DNA of 59,165 nt from an uncultured Clostridium sp. (GTDB lineage: Bacteria; Bacillota; Clostridia; Clostridiales; Clostridiaceae). Made by a program: the position numbers and the translations under genes. This document shows positions 53,339 to 59,165 of the stretch, piece by piece. Where the stretch lies: assembly GCA_900547475.1 (NCBI GenBank), contig URGW01000022.1:1-59165 (forward strand). The letters run 5' to 3'. The notes under the pieces are model-generated. The model was not told the origin of the DNA, searched no databases, and saw only the letters and a program-made list of their open reading frames with translations. Position 1 is the first letter of the stretch. Every line of letters starts with the position of its first letter.

Positions 53339-54418
53339 ATGAAAAAAAGACCTAAAAATACCGGTAAAATATTAATGAAAAAAGGGGCTAAAAATACTGG
53401 AAGAAATGTAACTAGAAAAAGAGCTAAAAAAACTGGTAGAACTTTAATTATTTTATTATTAATTATTATAATAGCTTTAGCTTCTATGTTTATATCAACA
53501 ATTAAAAAACCACTTAAACTTTCAGACTCAGAAGTAGTAAATGTCCAAGATGGGGATAGTTTTTATAGTATTATAAATAGGCTTTCTAATGAAAAGAAGA
53601 TTAAAAGTCCGTTTATAATAAAAATTTATACTAAATTGACAGGACTTAATTTAGAAGTGATTCCTGGAAATCATACTTTGGATAAAAGTATGTCAATAAA
53701 TGAGATAGTTGAAACTTTAAAGGATACAAGTAATACAAATGCAATAACTGTGACTATTCCAGAGGGATTCAATGTAGAAGATATAGCAGCTAGGCTAGAA
53801 GAAAAAGGTATTTGTACAAAAGATGAATTTTTAAACGCAGTAAAAAGTTATCCATTGCCATCTTATGTAAAGGATAATTCAGATAAAAGATATAATTTAG
53901 AAGGTTTTTTATTCCCAGATACATATAATTTTGAAATTGGAGTTCAACCAGAATACATAATAGAAGCCATGATAAATAGATTTGAAGAAGTATGGGGTGA
54001 AATAACAGAAGGTCTTGATATTAAAGAGTATGATATTGAAAATATAATTAATGTAGCATCTATTATTGAAAAAGAAGCAAGAGTAGATGAAGATAGACCT
54101 TTAATAGCATCTGTAATTTACAATAGGTTAGAGCAAGATATGCCATTGCAAATTGATGCAACTGTAATTTATGCACATGGATATTATATAGAGAGTGTAA
54201 GAAATAGACATTTAGCAATTGAATCAAAATATAATACATATTTGCATAAGGGATTACCAGTAGGCCCAATATGTAATCCAGGTGCTCCATCTATAAAAGC
54301 TGCATTAAATCCGGATAATACGAATTATTTGTTTTACTTATTAGCGTCAGATGATGAACATTATTTTACAGATAATTATGATGACTTTTTAAAGAAAAAA
54401 GAAGAATTAGGATATTAA
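53339..54418 (+). CDS. mltG: Endolytic murein transglycosylase MltG with repeated basic N-terminus
   Basis: 359 residues. One membrane helix (LIILLLIIIIALASMFISTI, ~38-57), a LysM-like domain, then the catalytic YceG domain with the essential Glu in ASIIEKEARVDED and VIYNRLEQDMPLQIDATVIY. It cuts nascent glycan strands and sets their length. The ~37-residue cytoplasmic tail has three 12-residue copies of K-K/R-x-x-K-x-T-G-K/R. CAGGGGGT precedes the ATG. It is followed by trmR, as in B. subtilis. Confidence 0.92.
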   Translation: MKKRPKNTGKILMKKGAKNTGRNVTRKRAKKTGRTLIILLLIIIIALASMFISTIKKPLKLSDSEVVNVQDGDSFYSIINRLSNEKKIKSPFIIKIYTKLTGLNLEVIPGNHTLDKSMSINEIVETLKDTSNTNAITVTIPEGFNVEDIAARLEEKGICTKDEFLNAVKSYPLPSYVKDNSDKRYNLEGFLFPDTYNFEIGVQPEYIIEAMINRFEEVWGEITEGLDIKEYDIENIINVASIIEKEARVDEDRPLIASVIYNRLEQDMPLQIDATVIYAHGYYIESVRNRHLAIESKYNTYLHKGLPVGPICNPGAPSIKAALNPDNTNYLFYLLASDDEHYFTDNYDDFLKKKEELGY

Positions 54419-54436
54419 CATATACGGAGGTTTAGT

Positions 54437-55081
54437 ATGAGTGGAATTACCTACGACTATATGGAAGAATATATAAGAGGATTAATACCAGAAAGTGAAG
54501 GTAGATTAAAAGAGTTAGAAGTATTTGCTAAAGAAAATGGTGTGCCTATAGCTCAAAAAGAAACAATAAAATTCTTAGAGTTTATGGTTAGCATGAAAAA
54601 ACCATTAAGAATATTAGAACTTGGTACTGCAATTGGTTATTCTGCAATTATAATGCATGATGCAGCAGGAACAAATCCTCATATAACTACCATAGAACGA
54701 AGTGAAGAAATGATAAAGTATGCAAAAGAAAATATAAAATCTTTTGGTCTTGAAGATAAGATAGTTATTGAAGAAGGAGATTGTCTTGAGATATTAGAAA
54801 AGCTGCAAGAACCATATGATTTAATTTTTATGGATGCAGGAAAGGGACATTATAATCACTTCTTACCACACTGTTTAAGACTTTTAAAGGATGATGGTAT
54901 AATAATTGCCGATAATGTTTTATTTAGAGGTATGGTTGCAAGTGATGAATTAGTTAAGAGAAGAAAAATCACAATAGTTAAGAGAATGAGAACTTATTTA
55001 GAACTAGTTTCACAAGATAAAAGCTTAATAACGTCGGTAATTCCTATGGGAGATGGAATTGCAATTACAAGAAGGAGGTAA
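54437..55081 (+). CDS. trmR: tRNA 5-hydroxyuridine methyltransferase TrmR (O-methyltransferase family)
   Basis: 214 residues of the class I SAM O-methyltransferase fold (LELGTAIGYSAIIMHDAAG, IFMDAGKGHYNHFLPHCLRL, IIADNVLFRGMV). The order mltG-trmR-trhP-udk matches the B. subtilis yrrL-yrrM-yrrN/O-udk cluster, in which YrrM methylates 5-hydroxyuridine at wobble position 34 to mo5U. The start follows CGGAGG. Confidence 0.9.
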   Translation: MSGITYDYMEEYIRGLIPESEGRLKELEVFAKENGVPIAQKETIKFLEFMVSMKKPLRILELGTAIGYSAIIMHDAAGTNPHITTIERSEEMIKYAKENIKSFGLEDKIVIEEGDCLEILEKLQEPYDLIFMDAGKGHYNHFLPHCLRLLKDDGIIIADNVLFRGMVASDELVKRRKITIVKRMRTYLELVSQDKSLITSVIPMGDGIAITRRR

Positions 55082-55085
55082 CAGT

Positions 55086-56330
55086 ATGAGAAAGCCTGAA
55101 ATATTAGCGCCAGCTGGTAATTTAGAAAAGCTAAAAATAGCTATAGATTTTGGAGCAGATGCTGTATATATAGGTGGAGGTAAATTAAATCTTAGAGCCT
55201 TTTCAAATAATTTTTCAAATGAAGAAATGATTGAGGGAATTAAGTATTGTCATGATAGAGGCAAGAAAATTTATGTAACATTAAATGTTTTTGCAAGAAA
55301 TCATGATTTACCTTCAGCAGGAGAATATATCAAAGGTCTTTATGATATAGGTGTAGATGCAGTTATAGTTGCTGATCCATCATTAATTGCTATATGTAAA
55401 GAAGTGGCACCTGAATTAGAAATACATTTGAGTACACAAGCAAATACTGTTAACTGGATGGCAACTAAATTCTGGTATGATTTAGGTGTTAAAAGAATTG
55501 TATTAGCTAGAGAATTAACATTTAAAGAAATAAATGAAATAACTGAAAATATTCCAAATGGATGCGATATTGAAGCATTTGTTCATGGTTCAATGTGTGT
55601 TGCATACTCTGGAAGATGTTTAATATCAAATTACATGATAAAAAGAGATGCTAATAAAGGTATTTGTGGAAATGTATGCAGATATAAATATCATTTAGTT
55701 GAAGAAACTAGACCAGGCGAATATTATCCTGTTATAGAAGATGATAATGGAACATATATAATGAACTCAAAAGATTTATGCATGATTCATTATATACCTG
55801 AACTTGTTAAGAGTGGTATTTATTCTTTCAAAATTGAAGGAAGAATGAAAAGTGAATTTTATGTAGCATCTGTTGTTAAAGCATATAGAGAAGCATTAGA
55901 TAGTTACTTAGAAAACCCAAGTAACTATAAGTTTAAGGATGAATGGATGGATATGCTTAGAAAAGTAAGTCATAGACCATATCATACAGGTTTCTATTTG
56001 GGAGTAAATGGAGAACAAAATTATGATGATGCAGGATATGTTAGGGATTATGAAATTGTTGGTATGGTAAAATCTTATGATCCTGAAACTAAAACTGCAA
56101 CAGTGCTTCAAAAAAATAGAGTATTTGAAGGTGAAGAGGTTGAAGTTTTAAGAGCTGACGTACCATACTTTAAGATTAAACTTGAAGATATGTATGATTT
56201 AGATAAAGATAGAAAAACAGATGTTGCTAATAGAGCACATATGATGTTTACTGTTAAAGTTGATACACCATTAAAAGTTAATGATATGCTTGTAAAAGCA
56301 AACAATGTTATTAATATTAATAACAATTAA
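55086..56330 (+). CDS. trhP: tRNA hydroxylation protein TrhP (peptidase U32 family)
   Basis: 414 residues. U32 family motifs are clear: LAPAGNLEKLKIAIDFGADA, VHGSMCVAYSGRCLISNYM, a Cys group (GICGNVC), and the region EGRMKSEFYVASVVKAYREA. TrhP makes the 5-hydroxyuridine of tRNA that TrmR then methylates, so it works with its neighbour only four bases upstream. ATG 55086 follows AAGGAGGT; the longer frame from 55053 overlaps trmR. B. subtilis has two copies; only one is seen here. Confidence 0.92.
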   Translation: MRKPEILAPAGNLEKLKIAIDFGADAVYIGGGKLNLRAFSNNFSNEEMIEGIKYCHDRGKKIYVTLNVFARNHDLPSAGEYIKGLYDIGVDAVIVADPSLIAICKEVAPELEIHLSTQANTVNWMATKFWYDLGVKRIVLARELTFKEINEITENIPNGCDIEAFVHGSMCVAYSGRCLISNYMIKRDANKGICGNVCRYKYHLVEETRPGEYYPVIEDDNGTYIMNSKDLCMIHYIPELVKSGIYSFKIEGRMKSEFYVASVVKAYREALDSYLENPSNYKFKDEWMDMLRKVSHRPYHTGFYLGVNGEQNYDDAGYVRDYEIVGMVKSYDPETKTATVLQKNRVFEGEEVEVLRADVPYFKIKLEDMYDLDKDRKTDVANRAHMMFTVKVDTPLKVNDMLVKANNVININNN

Positions 56331-56343
56331 GGAGGTCTAACAA

Positions 56344-56961
56344 ATGAATAAACCTATTTTAATAGGAATTACTGGAGGAACAGGATCTGGTAAGAGTACA
56401 ATAGCTGATGCCTTATATTCTAATTTTTCAAAAGATTGTATAGCAATGATACAACAAGATATGTATTATAAGGATCAAAGTCATTTATCTATGGAAGAAA
56501 GAGTTAAAACAAACTATGATCATCCAATGGCTTTTGATAATGATTTATTAGTTGAGCATTTAAATAAATTGATAAAAGGAGAATCTATAGAAAAGCCAAG
56601 TTATGATTTTACTGTTCATAACAGAGCTAAAGAAACTACTACTGTAGAGTCGAGAGATATAATTTTAGTTGAAGGTATCTTAATATTAGAAGATGAAAGA
56701 ATAAGAGATCTTCTAGATATAAAAGTTTATGTAGATACTGATGCTGATATAAGAATTTTAAGAAGATTAGTAAGAGATATCAATGAAAGAGGAAGAACTG
56801 TTGAATCAGTAGTTGACCAATATTTAAGCATTGTTAGACCTATGCATATTCAATTTACAGAGCCATCAAAGAAGTATGCTGATATAATTGTTCCAGAAGG
56901 TGGACATAATTATGTTGCAATAGATTTATTAATGGCAAAAATTAGAGATATACTTAAGTAG
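56344..56961 (+). CDS. udk: Uridine kinase
   Basis: 205 residues. P-loop GGTGSGKST (~10-18), then QQDMYYKDQSHLS, YDHPMAFDNDLL and VEGILILEDERIRDLLDIKV, all typical of Udk. It phosphorylates uridine and cytidine for pyrimidine salvage. AGGAGG precedes the ATG. It is followed by a hairpin that overlaps the next gene's ribosome site. Confidence 0.95.
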   Translation: MNKPILIGITGGTGSGKSTIADALYSNFSKDCIAMIQQDMYYKDQSHLSMEERVKTNYDHPMAFDNDLLVEHLNKLIKGESIEKPSYDFTVHNRAKETTTVESRDIILVEGILILEDERIRDLLDIKVYVDTDADIRILRRLVRDINERGRTVESVVDQYLSIVRPMHIQFTEPSKKYADIIVPEGGHNYVAIDLLMAKIRDILK

Positions 56962-56968
56962 TTTGAAT

Positions 56969-57017
56969 AAAATACCTCATTTTAGTCTAGAATTTAGCTA
57001 AAGGAGGTGTTTTTTTG
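56969..57017 (+). terminator. Terminator-like hairpin that contains the ribosome site and start of the next gene
   Basis: AAAATACCTCATTTTAG (56969-56985) pairs with CTAAAGGAGGTGTTTT (56998-57013, one base bulged and a mismatch), then TTTT. The 3' arm includes the AAAGGAGGTG ribosome site, and the TTG start of the penicillin-binding protein falls within the T-run. Confidence 0.7.
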
Positions 57018-58631
57018 TATAGATATAAAATTGATAATAAAAAATCACTAATTGTTTGTATTGGATTTTTTAGCATTTTTATTGCTTTAACTATAAGATT
57101 ATATGTATTAATGATATATCCAACAACTTCTGTTCAAGGGGAACTTGAAAATCATCAAGTGGAATATACTAGTGATACTAATTATCAGCTCTTTGATGCC
57201 AATGGAAATAGTCTTATAAACTATAAAAATAAATATATTATGGTTCTTGATACAAAGCCATTTAAATTAAATAACTATGAAGAAACATTACAAGATTTAT
57301 TAGCTTTAAATTTTATAATGAAATCAGAAGATGAAGAGTTTAATTTTACTGATATAATGAATCAAAGTGGAAAGCTTTATTATACTATAACTAAAGAAAC
57401 TTACGAAAAGATAAATAAGTTAAATGATATAAAGGGAATATATACTTATGTTTATAACGAGTTAGATTTAAAGGAAAGATGGAGTGTAGAAAATATAATT
57501 GCATCTATAAATAAAGATAATGTATTAAAAGATTCATTTGAAGAGGGGATTTTAGATATAATTAAAGATAACAGAAGGCCAACAATAGGGTTTCATTTAG
57601 ATGAAAAATCTATATATATGAGTAATGAGACTAATTATGGGGAAAATAATAAAAATATAAGATTGACCATTGATAAGGGGTGGTCAGATAAAATAAAAGA
57701 TGTTTTAAATGGTGATAATTATAGTAACTTAGATAATGTAGGGGTAGTTCTTTTAGAATCCAATACTGGGAAAGTAAAATCTATGGTGCAAAAGGATGAA
57801 TCTGAAGCAAATGTTAATTTAGGTATAGGACAGTTAGGACTTGAACCAGGATCTATATTTAAAGTTATAACAGAAGCTATTGCTTTAAATGAAGGGTTAA
57901 TTAATATGAATGATACCTTTTATTGCAGTGGTGATATTTGCAGTAATGGAGGTAAATCATATGCTCATGGAAGTTTAACAGTAAATCAAGCTTTTCAGGT
58001 TTCATGCAATGATATATTTGCAAAGATAGGTCAATTAGTAGGTTATGAGAAAATGTTAAAATACACTACTAATTTAGGTTTATATAATAAAGTTTTAGGT
58101 TTAGCAGGGGAAAATAGAGAAGAAGCTGTAGGGGTAATGCCTAAACTTAGTGATGGAATTAGTAACTTTGCAATAGGTCAATGTATAACAGTAACACCAC
58201 TTCAAATTGCAGGAGCTATTAACGCTTTGGTGAATGATGGAATATATATAAAACCATCACTTATAGAAGCTATTGTTGATGAAGATAATAATGTTATAGA
58301 AAATATTCAAAATGAAGAAAATAGAATATTTACTTCAACTACATCAAAGTTAGTTAAAAATAGTATGTATGATGTTATTTGGCAAGGAACAGGTTCAGCA
58401 GCAAAAATAGAAGGTATAACACAAGGTGGTAAAACAGGTACTGCTACAGGTGAAGGTGGTGCTACTACTCACGGTTGGTTTGCTGGATATTTCGAGTTAA
58501 ATAACAAGATGTACACATTAGTAGTTGTGGCACCCAATATAAATGGTGTAGATGCAAATGGCAATGAACTAGGTGGAGGAAATACAGCTGCCCCTATCTA
58601 TAGAGATATTATTAAATCCCTAATGGAATAA
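57015..58631 (+). CDS. Penicillin-binding transpeptidase (class B PBP-like)
   Basis: 538 residues. One N-terminal membrane helix (LIVCIGFFSIFIALTIRLYV), a long extracellular part with little similarity to standard dimerisation domains, then the transpeptidase: SxxK in EPGSIFKV (~283), SxN in VSCNDIFAK and KTGT in GGKTGTATGEGG. It resembles the short PBP2/FtsI-like proteins found after udk in clostridia. It should cross-link peptidoglycan, in growth or sporulation. TTG start, five bases after AAAGGAGGTG. Confidence 0.87.
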   Translation: MYRYKIDNKKSLIVCIGFFSIFIALTIRLYVLMIYPTTSVQGELENHQVEYTSDTNYQLFDANGNSLINYKNKYIMVLDTKPFKLNNYEETLQDLLALNFIMKSEDEEFNFTDIMNQSGKLYYTITKETYEKINKLNDIKGIYTYVYNELDLKERWSVENIIASINKDNVLKDSFEEGILDIIKDNRRPTIGFHLDEKSIYMSNETNYGENNKNIRLTIDKGWSDKIKDVLNGDNYSNLDNVGVVLLESNTGKVKSMVQKDESEANVNLGIGQLGLEPGSIFKVITEAIALNEGLINMNDTFYCSGDICSNGGKSYAHGSLTVNQAFQVSCNDIFAKIGQLVGYEKMLKYTTNLGLYNKVLGLAGENREEAVGVMPKLSDGISNFAIGQCITVTPLQIAGAINALVNDGIYIKPSLIEAIVDEDNNVIENIQNEENRIFTSTTSKLVKNSMYDVIWQGTGSAAKIEGITQGGKTGTATGEGGATTHGWFAGYFELNNKMYTLVVVAPNINGVDANGNELGGGNTAAPIYRDIIKSLME

Positions 58632-58635
58632 TATT

Positions 58636-58873
58636 GCGCACCACATGTAAGCGAAAAAATGAAATATTTATTTTCCGGGAACTATGAAATTTTCACCTGG
58701 AATTTATATAATTGATTCCGTAAAATTGGCTAAAGTTTTTAAACTCGCTGTTAGCTCAAACAGTAAAAAACTTCTTTACGCCAATTTTACTACATCAATT
58801 ATTAAATTCTACGGCTCAATTTCAATGTTCCCTCCAAATTAATATTTCATTTTTTCTTTTTCCATGTGTTTGC
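58636..58873. mobile_element. MITE-like unit with terminal inverted repeats
   Basis: GCGCACCACATGTAAGCG and the following AAAAAATGAAATATTTA at 58636-58672 return inverted at the right end as TTAATATTTCATTTTTTC and CCATGTGTTTGC (58839-58873). Inside is a perfect 11-bp dyad GTAAAATTGGC/GCCAATTTTAC (58720-58730, 58780-58790). It has no coding capacity. Transposition history is inferred. Confidence 0.5.
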
Positions 58874-59165
58874 TTGTAACGCTACCTTTATAGTTAATGT
58901 TTTCTGCTACAAATTTTTATGATAAGATAGCTAATTTGTATATTGATATTTTTATTTATAAAAAAATATATATTTAAAAGTTAACAATTTGGTGTATAAA
59001 ATATAGCAGAAGTCGTTAACTTTTAAGGTGGTTACGCATGAAATTATATCTTTTAGCTTTAAAGCCAGTGATAAAGAAAAATTAATGATATTATTGGAAG
59101 GAATATTGTAATTAAGTTTTAGAATTTAATCTTTCTTGGAATAAAAACTGCGTTAAGAAGCTGAG
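58636..59165. repeat. Long composite intergenic repeat, copy 2 (inverted, cut by window end)
   Basis: No gene is found here. The stretches 58636-58720 and ~58955-59165 match, in inverse orientation, parts of copy 1 (~29565-29660 and ~29325-29530) at high identity, including the block GGTGGTTAC beside AGTCGTTAACTTTTAA. Between them is ~200 bp absent from copy 1. The window stops at GCGTTAAGAAGCTGAG, next to the centre of the palindrome seen in copy 1. Confidence 0.85.

Overview
The window is very AT-rich and the genes use strong purine-rich ribosome binding sites, sometimes with TTG or GTG starts. Gene content points to a member of Clostridium sensu stricto (Firmicutes): a sporulation flippase, a T-box upstream of alaS, a preQ1-I riboswitch, PfoR-like and IreB proteins, an Etf-linked lactate dehydrogenase, and a secondary alcohol dehydrogenase like that of C. 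beijerinckii. A sortase-anchored GH101 enzyme for mucin O-glycans and a GH43 beta-xylosidase suggest a gut or host-associated saccharolytic species. I cannot name the species. I saw no rRNA, tRNA, CRISPR array, prophage or intact insertion sequence.

Layout. 1-6040: the end of a GH43 xylosidase, a SpoVB-type flippase, two alcohol/polyol dehydrogenases, and a divergent ferric-reductase-like membrane protein under a probable Fur box. 6200-9500: a four-gene polar amino acid ABC transporter operon. 9695-15448: the giant cell-wall GH101 protein. 15670-25262: a leucyl aminopeptidase, an acetyltransferase, a PAS histidine kinase, YoaK-like and zinc-ribbon proteins, a PfoR-like EIIC, a preQ1-controlled radical SAM gene (probable queuine salvage) and an orphan protein. 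25400-29190: small proteins, a broken C_GCAxxG_C_C gene, a VOC protein, a PHP phosphatase, an ArsR/NifX-like pair and a FadR-family regulator. 29190-32500: an island of intergenic repeat, minus-strand accessory genes (CPBP protease, DUF2691-like) and a transposase remnant. It separates the FadR regulator from its likely target, the lactate operon lrgA-lrgB-etfB-etfA-lctD (32582-37343), which carries two matching FadR-type operators. 37478-44498: membrane proteins, a kinase remnant, a receiver-less YesN-type regulator, YbaK, a PRC-barrel protein and two AI-2E family permeases. 44660-58631: the conserved block T-box-alaS-ireB-ruvX-DUF1292-fur-rnj-typA-mltG-trmR-trhP-udk-pbp. 58636-59165: a second, inverted copy of the island repeat.

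The most striking non-genic structure is a set of six near-perfect intergenic hairpins (2544, 9517, 15546, 22324, 24541, 37361). They share a CCTC-rich outer stem that covaries between copies and have two alternative inner stem/loop types. They sit right after genes and probably act as bidirectional terminators, but they look like one dispersed repeat family. A second family, a long composite repeat with an internal ~240-bp palindrome, lies inverted at 29.2 kb and 58.6 kb, and the window ends at the centre of that palindrome.

Functional links: lactate oxidation with its own transporter-like pair and operators; wobble-base tRNA modification (radical SAM under preQ1 control; trmR with trhP); iron control (fur gene plus Fur box); and carbon-catabolite signals (cre-like sites at 2844 and 25429).
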